Positions 1 to 12,380 of a stretch of 64,000 nucleotides of DNA are shown here, piece by piece. The stretch's first letter is position 1. The number at the start of each line of letters is the position of its first letter. Where the stretch lies: positions 43,899,598 through 43,963,597 of the forward strand of contig CM043962.1 of NCBI GenBank assembly GCA_014529385.2. Direction: 5' to 3'. Source of the stretch: Adiantum capillus-veneris (taxonomy: Eukaryota; Streptophyta; Polypodiopsida; Polypodiales; Pteridaceae). The translations under genes and the position numbers were made by a program. Below the pieces are notes generated by a model. It was not told where the DNA came from. It saw only the letters and a program-made list of their open reading frames with translations, and ran no database searches.

Positions 1-195
1 GTCTTAGCCTTGTTTAATCTGTGAGTTCTGACTTTTTTGACCTTATTAAAATTTATAAGTAGATTTGACCAGCCTGTTTGGTTAGGCTTCTCAGGCGGGT
101 GACTCATGTTATAGTCTTGATGTTAACATCTTTTGACTGCTACCTCCTACCTTAACTGGGTTGCGTCTAAAGTTGTACCTTCTGCTTGGCTACAG

Positions 196-1286
196 CATCG
201 AATACAATACGTCATACGTCTACCATGCCCTCTTCGCATACTTTGACAGAGACAACGTGGCTCTGCCAGGATTTGCAAAGTTAGTAAGAAGCCATCTAAT
301 CTAAACGATTCATTTCTTCTCACCGGATGGTAAGAATTGATGCTTTTCTTGCATATAGGTTCTTCAAAGAGTCAAGTGATGAAGAGAGAATGCATGCAGA
401 AAAACTCATGAGGTATCAGGTATGTTTGGGGTAGGGAGTGAATGTGCCCATCATGACATATGCAGACTTCTGTACATAAGATGGCACCAATTTTGTTAGT
501 GGGTATTAATGTGTTTCTAGGCGCAGTCTTTATTTATCTCTCTTATTTTTGGTTTCTTATGTGTCCCAAGAACATGAGAGGTGGCAAAGTTAAACTTCAG
601 TCAATCGTCATGCCTTCTGTGACCGAGTTTGATGATGAGGAGAAAGGAGATGCTCTTTGTGGTAATTTACTTGAACTTCACAGAGGAAGATTAGATCTTT
701 TAACCCAGCTGCCAACATGTACATTGTCTGTTGCAGCTATGGAGTTGACTTTGGCGTTGGAGAAGCTTGTAAATGAGAAACTGTTGCAGCTGCACAAGGT
801 AGTCTTTAGACATGTTTTCATATAGGTTTTATTGTGTTTTGCAGCTACAAATTACAGATTTTTATGGATGACCAGGTCGCTGAGGTAGAAGATGATCCTC
901 AGTTGTCAGACTTTATTGAAGGCGAGTTTTTGAAACCCCAAGTACGCGGTCTTCCCTGTACCTCTCTTTACTTGGTTTAAGGAGTGTAATGACAGTCATG
1001 GACAGGATTTGATGTTGCAAAAGACATATGGAGGCTTTGAACTTTTTATACTTTTGACTAACAGGTTGAGGACATTAAGAAAGTATCTGAATATGTGGCT
1101 CAGCTTCGAAGGGTGGGCAAAGGCCATGGTAAGTTTTTGAGTGTCAACGTCAGTGAAGCTGGTTGGTGGTGCCTTTTCGCTAGCGGAGTAGTTGATATGC
1201 TTCAGCCTTCACTACCTAACCTATTACGTCAATTGACTGCAGGCGTATATCATTTCGACCTGGGTTTACAAGGCAAAGAAGCATAG
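196..1286 (+). CDS. FER: Plant-type ferritin, C-terminal seven exons (5' end outside window)
   Basis: Ferritin forms the 24-subunit iron-storage shell, in plants normally in plastids, and oxidises Fe(II) at a ferroxidase centre. Exons read with GT-AG borders: 196-279, 359-419, 571-661, 737-798, 876-941, 1065-1128 and 1243-1286 (TAG stop); phases join without a gap to 156 residues. Visible motifs are [20 protein letters not shown], the helix-B signature [13 protein letters not shown] with the Glu-Glu and His ferroxidase ligands, EKGDAL followed by [17 protein letters not shown], and the C-terminal [12 protein letters not shown] then YHFD. The many short exons match the compact layout of plant ferritin genes. 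The transit peptide, extension peptide and first helix lie upstream of base 1. No lesion is seen. The ending [12 protein letters not shown] differs slightly from the WHFD ending I recall for flowering plants. Family assignment is near certain; exact borders rest on splice consensus only. Confidence 0.95.
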
Positions 1287-2906
1287 TCTGATTGCATTCG
1301 TAAAATCTGTGCTGATGTATGGACAGTTGGTCTTGGTGGACTTCTGGTGTTCATGCTTTGCTATCATGTAGATGTCTGCAAACAAGCTGCTTGCGGACTT
1401 TGCAGACAGAAGTTAACACGTAAATTGTCAGTATGGTTAATATGTAGCATTCATTGGGTTTGGGACCTCAAATTTCCTCCCTTTTTACTGGAGATACAGA
1501 ATGCAGTTGTGTAATCGTACAGCCCCTTGTAAGTATATACACTGTGCTCTGGCGTATTCTTAGTAGAGATGGCAGGCACACAATTTTGTTGAAGACTTTG
1601 TAGCGAGAAATCTGTAGTGTTAAGCATTGTGTATGCAGTTTGTCTTTGCTTCACCAGTGGGAGGGGTTTCTTGTTTTTGTGACACTAGCTCGAGGAAAGT
1701 TTTTGCCTGAATGATCTGTTTGAAGAGCTTGTTCTTAGTAGTCAGAATCAATAATTTGTGAAGTACAAGCAGCGACAGTACCCTATGGATCTGTCAGGAT
1801 TTTGGTGATGGTTGTGTTTGTGTAATGTGCCTGGTCACCATGAAATGTGATTCTGCTTTCAGACAGGTGAAATGCTGTGGGCCTTGAAACGTAACCTTGA
1901 TCAAGTGAAACACAGGCTGTTTCACTATCAACTGCCCTAGTTTTTGGCTTTGGGGCCTTGCAAATCCACATCTGCCCATTTTGGTTGTAGTTTCATTATG
2001 CTCTAATATTAGGTAGAAATGTTTTGTAGTGAAACATGTTTTGAGGGTCGGAATGTTTTGGCTGTGAAATGTTTCGTGGTGATGTTGACTGTGCAGAGTG
2101 GTGTGAAGTTGAGGGTCTTGTCTTGAGTTTGAAAGCATGCTAGAGTGAATCTTTGTGAACTATCTTGCTGAATTAATGTAGTGGTTTTTTTGTCAGAACA
2201 GCACACCATATTTCTCAAGTCATCTATATTTTTGCTCCTGTTGTATTATGTTGGTTGTGATGGGGCAATGCTTAAGGTTAAGGGGTTGTTTAGCATTGAG
2301 GTTTGAATTATGCTTGGAAATTTTCAAATTGGAATAATGCTTAATTCTCAGGCATATTGCAAATCACAGGCTTGTTTTGCGCATCATGAAAGGCAAGGGT
2401 AATGTAACCTTAGAAGCTAATGATTTTGTCGATACAAAGCAATTGATCTGATGCAGCTACTGATTTTATCTAGACAAAGCAATTGATCTTGTGACCAGGA
2501 ATTCTCCTAAAATTGGATGCAGAAGAGAAACCATGTCATTTTGTATTTTCATAGCTATGGTGTGTTTCACTATTAGATCTATATATGTGGTGCAACGCAC
2601 TTGTATGGGAATCAGACTTAAAGTGCTCGAAATGAACTTTTTTTTGGAAACGCAAACCCTTGAAACTTTTTAGCTGTGTATTATTTAATTGTTTTTACAC
2701 TGAAAACTTTCCTAAAATTTTCTGGGTTTTCTCACCTTTAAATTTATAGTTTGTAAGTCGTGGGATTACATTAAACGTTGTCTTTGAGCATTGGAATCGG
2801 TGTACAATGTCCTTGTATCCCATTGTTGCGTAGTGCATGTGATACTTCATTATTCGCTCTATCAAGCACATTAAATTCACATGGTTTCACTTAAAGAAGT
2901 TATCCT
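1287..2906. other. Ferritin 3' UTR and intergenic DNA
   Basis: Follows the ferritin stop codon. The first few hundred bases are probably 3' UTR; no canonical AATAAA was found close to the stop, and AATCAATAAT near 1745 is a weak candidate. Open frames here are short and lack recognisable domains. I see no second gene. Confidence 0.5.
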
Positions 2907-3545
2907 TGCTGGGTATCGTGGGCATCATCCCTAGGCTGTTAGATTGCCTAAGTGATGTGGTAGCCCTTGGAAAAGGTGCCTTAGGTGGATACCTACCCAT
3001 TTGGGTCATTTTTAGAGGAGAGATAGCTAAGAGGTTCCTAGAGTACCTCGAAACCCACGAGCTTGGTTGGGTTGATTCGGGGCCTCCTGACAATCATCCA
3101 AATTAAGCACAAAAATGGCCTTCCCTCCACATTGCTCTATAATGAGCCTATAGAATTTGATCATTGCCCTCTATAATGCTTCCACATCTATGAATACATT
3201 GTTGAAAGTGTTGTAGTTAAAAGACGTTGTAGCAAACAAAGGTATTTCTTATTCCACCCATTTAAAACCACCAAGCATAAACAAAACAAACACGACGGTT
3301 TTCGGGTGAGATTTCAGTACTCCATCGAATTAGAGAAATTGAAGAGCAAAAATGCTAATTCCATTATGCATGATGTCAGATGAGATGAAATGCCTTGGCT
3401 AGCTCGATATAATGACTTCTCTTGTAGTCATTTTCAAGTAATCTAGTTACCAATTTTGTGTTGACATTCTACTCTATTTTTTATTGTGTAATGAAGTGAT
3501 GATTACCATGTTAATGCAACGAATGGCTCTTTTCTAAACTCTACA
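2907..3545 (+). repeat. 5' LTR of the small element
   Basis: Starts TGCTGGGTAT and ends CTCTACA just before the primer site. It shares several blocks with 5379-5780, for example the ones containing GCCTTGGAAAAGG and CTCTTGTAGTCATTTTCAA. It holds roughly 240 bases in its middle (about 3110-3390) that the other copy lacks. Confidence 0.55.
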
Positions 3546-3547
3546 AT

Positions 3548-3559
3548 TGGTATTAGAGC
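3548..3559 (+). promoter_or_regulatory. Primer binding site (initiator-Met type)
   Basis: TGGTATTAGAGC lies directly after the 5' LTR; it differs by one base from the TGGTATCAGAGC site typical of plant copia elements. Confidence 0.6.
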
Positions 3560-3670
3560 TTGAAGAGGATTTTTGATTCCTCTAAAGTAATTTAGTAAAC
3601 AATTTTTCTCTAATTGATGAGGACATTCGCAAAGTGTCTATGTACGTGCGTTTTAGTCCCTATTGGCACT

Positions 3671-3794
3671 AAGCACATTGGGTAATTGAATCTTGATTAA
3701 GGAAAATTAGCCCGTCTTTGGCATTTTCCATCAAGCACATTGGGTAATTGAATCTTGATTAAGGAAAATTAGCCTATCTGGCATTTTCCATCAA
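3671..3794. repeat. 62-bp tandem duplication
   Basis: Two nearly identical units starting AAGCACATTGGGTAATTG at 3671 and 3733, inside the leader of the small LTR element. Confidence 0.9.
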
Positions 3795-4753
3795 TAAGCA
3801 CCATGTGCTAATCCACTATTATTTCACTACATGCAATGATTGGATTATAAATAATCAATCAAGTACTCATGTACGTGAAGGAATTAAGTCATTGAAGCAA
3901 TCACATTTCTTAATTGCATAATTAGTTTTTCGAAACATTGCTTTATGTGTTTTCTCCCCCTCTTGCATCCATAATCTCTCTCCTCACATAGATCCAATTG
4001 CTAAACTACTAGCTAGTGTGTGAAACCTCCTCCACTACCTCTCAACATATTTGAGCTTGATTAGACACCCTAATTAAACTCCTATAATTAGGGGTGTAAA
4101 GGTTTTTGTGTTTGAGTGTGTGAAGTGGGGCTTGTTTGCACACGCCACCCGTCATAAAAAATAGAGCCTTGACCACGGACGAGGTCTTCTTTTCTAAACG
4201 GGTATCTTATTTTAAGTGGGATGCTTGGGTGGATCTCAATGGCACTCCAATTCGGCTTATTCCAAATAGGCGGGTCCAATGAGTGGACACGTGTAGTAGT
4301 TGGTTGCAAGGTGGTTCTTGAAAGTTTTTTTTTGGGCAGTTTGTCTCTGTAGGGTCTTGTTCTTGGAAGCAGAAGTGCCGTCTCAAGGGCCCCAATCCCC
4401 ATCTCCATCCAAGGCGGAGATTCCCTCCAACTTATCACTAGAGTGCTACTTTGACATTTGTTAAGAGTAATTCCCACTTTGTTGAGGTGTGGCCCTCTGT
4501 AAAGAGGTGTTACCCCCCACAAGCATTAGGGTATCTATAGACAATCAAGAGGCTTGTTCACAAAGAGAGTTCACAAAGCTAGATCCATCAAAACTCATCA
4601 AGGCTTTGAGGATTTTCTCTAACAAAACTATATGGTTAGCTTTGACAACATCAAAAAAAGATCCCTACCATCAAGGGGAGTTTAATCTCATTCCCAAAGC
4701 TTCAAGGCCTACCCAAAGGGATCCTAGAAGGAACATTGTAAAGAAAATTTCTC

Positions 4754-4754
<1 letters not shown>

Positions 4755-4795
<41 letters not shown>
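4755..4795. repeat. CT microsatellite
   Basis: An almost pure run of CT dinucleotides of about 40 bases within the small LTR element. Confidence 0.95.
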
Positions 4796-4796
<1 letters not shown>

Positions 4797-5378
4797 CCTC
4801 CCCACCATACAATTTAACTTTAAATTTTGCAAGCACAACATCTTGATGTATTCTTATGCATCCATCATTGAGGATATTGACACATGTGCAGTTGTACGAA
4901 GGTCAAGCATTGGCTTTGGGATAAAATTCAAATGCCAAGGATTGGGAGATTAGAAAGTTCATTTGAAGGGGAGGAATTTTAACCACATTAGTTCATCATT
5001 TCATATTAGTGTTATTTGGATTTGCATCTTCATTTAATAAAAGTCCATGAGGAAGCTAGAGCAACGACCATGGCAGCAATGGCACTGAGATGGGGCGGGT
5101 AGTAGAGTCTGAGGATGAAAGTTAAGTAGAAGGGAGGAAAACCATTGGCAATGGCAAAGTCAAGGTTTTTCTCAAGGGTTGGCATTTATGTTCTTTGCAG
5201 GTTCTTGGATTAGAGACTTGCGGTTGCTCCTGAATTGGACTGGTGCTCTTGGATTGGAATGTTATCTTTTGTCTCTTGGATTAGAAATGGTTTGTCCCTT
5301 GGATTGGAGATGGTCTCTTGCATTTGTGATGTTTTTTGCTCCTAGATTTGATCATGTTAGAGATTTCACGGGGAGGGT

Positions 5379-5780
5379 TGTTGGGAATTGTGGACTTTAG
5401 TTTTTACTTTGGTGTGTACCATCCCTAGTCTACTAGATTGCATATGTGATAGAAATAATGTGATAGCCTTGGAAAAGGCGCCTTAGATGTATACCTTCCC
5501 ATGTGGGACATTTTTAGAGGGTGTGGACTCACTTAAAGAAAGCTAAGAGGTTCCTAAAGTGCCTTGAAAGGTCACCCACGATTTACAAGTTAGTTGGTCT
5601 GATTTGGGGCCTCTATGTGATGTAAGCTCTATATAATGAGCTCTCTTGTAGTCATTTTCAAATAATCTAGTTATCAATTTTGTGTTTACACTCTACTTCA
5701 GTCTCTATTGTGTAATTAAGTGGTGATTAGCATGTTAATACCATGAATAGTTATATACCTTATCCTCCCTAAACTCTACA
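5379..5780 (+). repeat. 3' LTR of the small element
   Basis: Starts TGTTGGGAATTG after a purine tract and ends CTCTACA. It is about 402 bases, against 639 for the 5' copy, because of the central length difference. Confidence 0.55.
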
Positions 5781-6640
5781 ATTATCAAATTATTGTAAGA
5801 TGTCTCAACTAGGTTTCATGCTTAATAAAAGAAGTTGATGGAATTATGCTTACTGCATGTTAAAAAGAGATTGATATGAGTTTTTGCACATACTATAGCG
5901 ATGTAGCATAGCCATATTAAAGTTATGGTATAATACAGATAGTGGGCAAGCATAGAGCATTTGGCTATGGTGCATCAACCCAACCAAAAATAATCTTTTT
6001 ACAAGAAGGTTAAAAGTAGGCATTTGGTCAAAAAAATGAAGAAAAGGGATGGATAATAGATAAACAAATTAAAAATTATAATATATAACATATTAAAAAT
6101 TTATTGAGTGTCTGCCTACTTTTCTTAAATGACAACCTCGTTTTGTCAATGTATCTACTATCATATCTTTAAAGATGTAACTTCTTATGGAGCATAGATA
6201 AAATATAGTCTATTAAAGTTTTAGGATCTTATTTTCAATATTAGGTGAACTATATAATAATGGGTTTCATCTTATTAGTTAAGAGATTATTCCTCCAAAC
6301 CTTTAAATTTTTTTTCTTTTCCCTCTAAGTGCCCATATATGCATGGATTCTAATGGTTTGTTGTGCTATGAATGGTTGGCAATGGCTTTTCTTGGCTCGA
6401 TCATATGTTCGGAGATGGTGAGATTTAGACAAACGATGTCACTATGAGGTTGGTATTAGGATTTTTTTTCACAATCAAAGAGTAGACACACGAAGTCTTG
6501 TCATCCTCAAAGAGACTCATTATATGGAGCTAGTGTAGGCATCTCATATGGCATCGTACATGACATCATATGACTCTTCAAATTAGCCCAAATGCAATGG
6601 TGAACTTGTGGATTCACTTTTAGGCTACATTAGGGATCGT
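5781..6640. other. AT-rich intergenic DNA
   Basis: No gene, RNA or mobile-element terminus recognised in this stretch. Confidence 0.4.
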
Positions 6641-6865
6641 CTAACTAAGTCTAAGTGAGTTCACACCCTTTAGAGTGGCCACACCCTCTAGAAGTGGACC
6701 TCATGGGTACCTACAACCATTAGGTGTCTTTTCCACATGTTACCACATGGTTCCATGCCACCTTCTAACTAAGCCTAAGTGAATCCACAACCTCTAGAAG
6801 TGGCCCTCATGGGTACCTACACCCATTAGGTGTATTTTCCACATGCTACCACATGGTTCCATGCC
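6641..6865. repeat. Two tandem copies of a ~124-bp unit
   Basis: Units start CTAACTAAG at 6641 and 6765, and share CTCATGGGTACCTACA and CCACATGGTTCCATGCC. Confidence 0.85.
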
Positions 6866-6870
6866 GAATT

Positions 6871-7152
6871 ATTTTGCAAAATTATAAAATGTTAGCCAAA
6901 GTACTCATAAAAATTTAGATTTTAGCCAAAGTACTAATGAGTTTAAGTAAAATAGTACATGAAATCTAAAAAACATTTCAAAATTTATTTTGAAAACTTA
7001 TAAAATGTTAGCCAAAGAAAGTACTCATAAAAATTAGACATTAGTCAAAGTACTCACAAATTTAAATAAAATGGTACATGAAATCTAGAAAACATCTCAA
7101 GAAATTATTTTACAAGCTTATAAAATGTTAGCCAATGTACTCATAAAAATTA
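6871..7152. repeat. ~118-bp tandem repeat, about 2.4 copies
   Basis: TATAAAATGTTAGCCAA recurs three times (near 6883, 7000 and 7120) with the same flanking order, including ATGGTACATGAAATCTA and AGTACTCATAAAAAT. Confidence 0.85.
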
Positions 7153-7559
7153 TAATCCCTCACTTTTGTACACAACTTCAATAGTAACTACACTAATGAA
7201 AAGCACTTACACAAAACACTAGTAGATGTTTCACTAAAACTTGTATCGTAGTCTAAGAAAAAACTAACCAAGATACATGCAATAATCCATGGTGACTACT
7301 TATAAATGTGCTTGATATTTTTGCGACTCTTATGTGAACAAAAATTTCTTTGTAACTATAATTAAATAAAAAAGTCATGTGGGTCAAATATACAACATTG
7401 TGAATTTAGTTAACGACCACATAAAACATTTAGTTAATCTAAACTTGCAATGTTATATGCTGCATATCTACTAGATCTACAACTCCGCTACTTAAGGTGC
7501 TACATATCCCAAAAATTGTGCATGTTGAATATATCCTAGGGGATGTACTTGGCCGGTCA

Positions 7560-7915
7560 CAAGATTGAGTCTAATGTGACGGAGCTTAGGAATTGCAAAT
7601 AGACATGGTTTTAGATTAGTCAAGCACTATATGTGCTTCCCTCATGAAGGGTCATCCTAATATCATCTCATATGACATAAGATGCTTAGAAAAACCCATA
7701 ACAATAAAGGTATGCCTTACCTTATATCCAAGCGTTTTGATCTTAAGGTATTTTAGCATTCCAATAGATTTAGCAATAGTGCCATTTGCCATTTTTATGA
7801 CAATATTTATGACTTCAAGGTAGGTCTTCTCATGGATTCCCAACAATTTTTAGTGACAATGCGGACTCTGCACCACCATCAAGGATTCCCTTCATAGTTA
7901 ACCCCTGTTGGCGGA
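7560..7915 (-). pseudogene. Old Ty3/gypsy relic: retropepsin fragment (3' half)
   Basis: Read on the minus strand, the sequence continues a retropepsin that begins to the right of the 18.2-kb insertion. GILDGGAESALS resembles the catalytic D-[ST]-G-A motif with Ser changed to Gly, and further on MSYEMILG and PFMREAHIV match the distal I-L-G-x-P-F of retropepsins. A stop between them and one after MILG show it is dead. Together with 26126-27060 it forms one interrupted gag-protease relic. The matching continues weakly left towards 7150. Confidence 0.6.
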
Positions 7916-8832
7916 TACGCCGCGACGGACGTCAGCACAGCGAGAACTCACCTAACAAGATTTGTCAGCTAAGGACGAAGCTCGACCCGCAGGCGCGTGG
8001 AAGCAAGCATAGGGTGTCAATCTACACTCGACCGACTATCAACTAATTCCTACAGAGGTCTCTACCCAATGTCTAAGCTACAACCTTCAGGAGTGCATAA
8101 GAGGAGATTTCCCTACAACGCTTTCAAGAGCCAAATACCCATCAATCGTTCTCGAAATGCCACAGAACTTGAAGGAGACCCTACTAACACCAATAGGTCA
8201 CTCTCCCTAAGGTCCATGGACCAAAATCCCAACCCTAAACACCTGGTGCAAAATCATGTAGGATGTCTGGTCGAAATTTACAGGTCGTCGTTTTCAAAAA
8301 CTAAAGTGCCTAATGTGCAGCTCTACTCAATGCGAACGCATGGATATGCTGAAATGCGGAAACGGATAACGTATGCTCACCGAATCACCAAATGCAGCTC
8401 GTGGGTCGAGTTTGCAGAACCAGCCCGTACACCCACAATGTAGGTATTGGCGCGTAGCTCTCGTCGGGGACAACATGCTGCACTTCTCTACACTCAATTC
8501 CGACCACCGGTGCGCGCGTAGCGTCAAGATGAAACTCTCACTCTCTCTGTACCCAGTACGCTCACTCACATAGACAGAACTTTTTTAAAAATGACAAAGG
8601 TTTTTTCATTAAGGTCAAAAGTGGTATAAATACCTTATAATCTCAAACCCTAATGTTCCAATTTAACCATCTACTCAATCTAAATGTAAAAAATGGGATA
8701 CAATCTGGAAGCTTCTGCAAGCCCCACTATTTACAAAGGTGAAATGTCGGGTTTTCTCAATTAAAGAATAAATACAAAAAATAATATTCCATTGAGCAAT
8801 CATTCTCCGTAGGGTGTGTCCAGCTGCCAACA
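7916..8832 (-). repeat. 3' LTR of the 18.2-kb element
   Basis: 917 bases, closely matching 25191-26120. Visible differences are mainly transitions, for example near 7924-7935. It contains GTAGGATGTCT, a half-site of the palindrome found inside the element. The target duplication ACCCC occupies 7911-7915. Confidence 0.92.
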
Positions 8833-8846
8833 CTCCGCCCCTCCTA
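8833..8846 (-). other. Polypurine tract of the 18.2-kb element
   Basis: On the minus strand AGGAGGGGCGGAG lies directly against the start of the 3' LTR, the usual plus-strand primer position. Confidence 0.75.
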
Positions 8847-8884
8847 GTTCATGTCGTCCCCAACATGGCAGCTGAGCTGCTTCT

Positions 8885-11800
8885 TTAATATAGGCTTTCA
8901 TGCATCTTTAGAAGGGACTCATATCGCGCATGCTGAGCCAGTAGCGTCGGGCCGAATATATCTGTGCTGATGGTGAAGAAGCCGGTGTAGAAGGATTCTT
9001 CAAAGGCATGGAGGTGATAAGAAGGCAGAAACATAATCCTCTGATATAATGCATGTATCACCTCGTGAGAAGGCTGAGCAGACAGATCGTAGGCACATTT
9101 GTATGTATCTTGGAAGAAAAAGATATTGTTTGTCGCCTGGCCAGGTTTGACGGTTTCGAAGACTGCCAAAAGGGTTTTACATATTTTTCTCAGCATGATG
9201 CAAGATAGGTCAGGCGAGCCAGTGAACAATTTGATGGCGCCCGTTAGGGTTTTCACCATGTATTGCTCACTCATTCTCTCGCCTACCTTCAAGCCTGGCA
9301 GCTTCGGGTAATTGAGCCAAGTGGGCTGGCTTCTTTGCAACAGCTCTTGGGCTTTCCATGTTCTCATCCTTGGTAGAGGGCAGAAACTGAGGTTGTCTCT
9401 GATCACTTTAGGTGCCTCTACCAGATGGATTAAATATTGAGGATATTTTGTGAGCCATGCCTTTCTCCACCTGGGTTGAGAATCCACTATCAGCTTGATC
9501 CCTTCAGATTTGGAGATATCTGCTTTGTACAGTGGCACTGTTGGCTCCTCCTTTATCCGTTTGTTGATTGTAGCAGCTTCATACTTTAGCAGAGGATATG
9601 GGAGAGAAGGATGTAGCCATTCATGCCGAAGGACATTCGAATCTATCTTCAGAATAGTCATTGCTTTAAACACTCTCTGCTCCCACTCCAATGCTTCTCT
9701 GGCTGTGTCTTTTACTGCCGCTTCTATGGCCTTCTGCAGCTTTTCTTCCTCTTCTTGTGTCAGATCCTGGAGCTCTTGTGAGGGTCCCACCAGGATGTCC
9801 TCTTGCATGGTGGTGTCCACTAGATCTGACACATTCTCTATATCGATCCCCTCCATTGCGGCTGGCCCGGTGCTAAACTGTTGCTCTTCAGATTGCTGTT
9901 GGCCTTTCAGCTCATCTATCTGCTGTTGAAATGCCCTCTTCGCTTCTTCCGCTTGATCTCCCATGTTTACTAGGAGGTCGTTCAGATCGGCATTGATTTT
10001 CTTCGCCTCCTCGGGCTTTCTCTTGATGTCTTCGTTTTCTGCTCGCCATCTCTGAAACTCTTCGTCCATCTTCTGCTTCATGGCTTCTAGCTCATTTTGC
10101 ATGGCTTTGTTCTCTTCTTCCAAGCGGTTTTGCATTACCATAGATCCCTCAGCCAACATCAGTCTTTGCCTTTTCTCTAATGTCAACTCCTTTTGGAGTT
10201 CCTTCATTTGTTCTTCATATAAATCTGTCTCTGAAGTTGTGCCAGTCGAGCTAGCAGCTCGGACTTTGGCCAGAGATGCTCTCAGCCTTTGCATGGTCTG
10301 ATCTTTTACTTTAATCTGATATTTTAACTCTATTACCTCATCCTGGCTTGCCTCATGTTCTATCTCGGCCTTTTCCTTGGCATTCCTCAGGGTTTCAACC
10401 TCTTTAGACTCTTCAGCAAGTTGTAGAGTCAGGTTGTCCCTTTCTCTCTCTGCATCTGTCAATGACTTGCTGATTTTCTTGTATTCTTCCTCTGCTCTTT
10501 GAAGTGTGTTTTCTGCTGCCTGATTCTATCGTTCCATCTCCTGGCATCTTTGTAATGCCGTGTCTAGACTGGCTTGCAGCTCTGTTTGTTTCTCTATATG
10601 CTCTTGGCCTTGTTTTTGTAGTGAGTCGACCTCAGCCTTGATATGCACTTCGTTTGTTTTGAGAGTATCAATCTCACTCTCAGTGGCCATTGATCTTGCT
10701 CTGAGCCCGATTAGCTTTTGCATTACCACATCCCAATCATTAGTCGGTGGTTGTAGGTCCACTGTATCGGTGGCCATCTCTTTCAATTCCACTAACCGAA
10801 GGCTCTGCATTTGTTCCTTGGGCCTTGTGCTTGTCAACTCAAAGGCTACCGTAACTGCCTCTTCTTGAGAGTAACCCGCAGCTAGTAGATCAAGAAATAT
10901 TCTAAAATTATTTTCTTCCGGATCTATCTTCTCCTCTTTTGGTTCAGCTTCTTCTTTTTGCTCTTCCTCTTGGCTCTTCTCTTGCTTGGAATCTTCTTGT
11001 TCATCCTCCTTTTGTTGGGTTTGTGGAGGGCTAAGGGGAGGTGGTGATGGCGGTGGGTTGGATTCCCTGCTTGACGGTGGAGTTGCTGGCTTTTTCTTGA
11101 AATCTCTGTCTGCCTTGGTTTTTCTCTCTCTTTCTTGGCCTTCCTGCGCTTCAAGCAGCTGCCGTCGTACTTCGTCCACTTCTTCTTCTGTAAAAGGACA
11201 TTCGGGATATTTTCCGTTGTAGCATCTAAAATCTCAAAGTTTTTGATGTAGTCTTCAAACCGATCTCGGTGCACCCTTCAAGATGATCCCGACATGGCTT
11301 CTAGGGATGGCTTCCACAACTCGCTCAAATCTCCCTTGAGTGCTCTTTCGGCTTTGAATCTTTCCATTAGTCTTTCTAGCCGCGCCGCTTTTTGTGACTT
11401 GGTTTCTTTGATCGGCACTTGTAGAATTTCTTTCTTTCCTTTCTTTGGCTCTGGTGGCTCTTCTAGCACGGTCTCTAACCGGTGTTTCATCCTTGTGGCT
11501 ACCCTGGGTGCCTTGGGAGGTTCTTCTTCTTTATCTTCCTTTAGCTTTATCCAATCATTCTATGAGGGAGGTTCAGGCCAGTTTCCTTTGGTATGCAACG
11601 CTCCATAGACCACTTTTGTTATCATCTCACCAGGTACAATATAGGTGGGATTTTTGTTCCCCATCTTCACCAGGTTGTCATGGATGTAAGCAGCATAATT
11701 GATCACTTTTGGTTTGCTCTTCTGCATTTACCAGGTGAAGGTGGTAGCAATGGCTCTAGGTGGCATCCTGTACTTTTGTGGCCTCTTTGTACACATGTGG

Positions 11801-12380
11801 AAGTATTGGTTGTAGAGTTGGCTCATGATAGCCACTTTTGGGTTTGCAATATCTTCAAATGTGTAGTTGTTTTTCTTTTCCGAGTAGACTTTGACTTCAT
11901 CTCTCCTCTTTGTCACACTGTCCCCTTTGTTTGAGATGTCTAGTGCGGCTGCCACCACCCTCTCGGTGATGACAATCATGGTATCTGACTTGCCTTGCAG
12001 GTCGATGACTAGGGCCACTTCTGACTTGCCTTCCATCTTCTTTGATAGTGGTTAAATTCCCACACTCTTTTGATGTCAATCCCTGCTGGCAAAGCTTCAA
12101 AGTAGTTATGTAGATCCAGCTTCTCCAGGTAATCCCCCATCTTGCTTCTAAAAAATTCATTGAGCTCCCGTGGTATCATGGGTAGCTCTACTGCATTTCC
12201 TTCAGGATCTTTGAATACGCCTTGGTAGATTCTCAAATCATTGGACTCTAGCAAATCATCTTGAATCCATGTGCTTGTGGGCTTCAGAGTTCCTTTTGGG
12301 ATTACAAACGGCTCCACTTCTTCTAAGTAGTCTTTTATTGTCATCCTCTTCTTCTTTGCAGGTGATTTTGCGGCTACCAT
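8885..12380 (-). pseudogene. Extra retroelement ORF downstream of integrase, coiled-coil protein
   Basis: Same strand as gag-pol; from an ATG at 12380 to a stop at 8885, about 1,150 residues. The N-terminal part (MTIKDYLEEVEPFVIPKGTL) is globular. Next come a basic Lys/Glu-rich part, a Pro/Ser stretch (near 11100) and an acidic Lys/Glu/Gln tract (10920-11000). A long heptad-type coiled coil follows (about 9850-10800), then a globular C-terminus of about 300 residues ending LLAQHARYESLLKMHESLY. It is broken by stops near 11728, 11560, 11280 and 10526 and by frameshifts near 12020 and 11180; the stops fit CAA, CAG or CGA changed to a stop. No signal peptide, membrane segment or enzyme motif is seen, so an envelope role is not supported. 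The position matches accessory ORFs of plant Ty3 elements. I do not recognise the family. Confidence 0.75.

Larger units (their letters stand above)
2907..5780 (+). mobile_element. Small non-autonomous LTR retrotransposon
   Basis: Two related terminal repeats (2907-3545 and 5379-5780), both starting TG and ending CTCTACA, flank about 1.8 kb. The first repeat is followed by TGGTATTAGAGC (3548-3559), close to the initiator-Met tRNA primer site of plant copia elements, and the second is preceded by a purine tract GGGGAGGG (about 5370-5377). The interior has no gag, protease, reverse transcriptase or integrase motif. The longest frame (4489-4953) is unrecognised and crosses a CT repeat. The element therefore looks like a non-autonomous derivative mobilised in trans. 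No target-site duplication is evident: the bases before 2907 and after 5780 do not match. Confidence 0.6.

Noticed and set aside
1783-2218. Minus-strand frames after ferritin as a small gene
   Set aside because: Overlapping frames of 60-114 codons with no domain, in likely 3' UTR or spacer.
9495-11702. Plus-strand Ser/Cys/Leu-rich frames in the 9.5-11.7 kb region
   Set aside because: Antisense shadows of the Glu/Gln/Lys-rich coiled-coil ORF on the minus strand.
8885-12380. Retroviral-type envelope gene
   Set aside because: The position fits, but no signal peptide, membrane anchor or cleavage site is visible; described only as an extra ORF.
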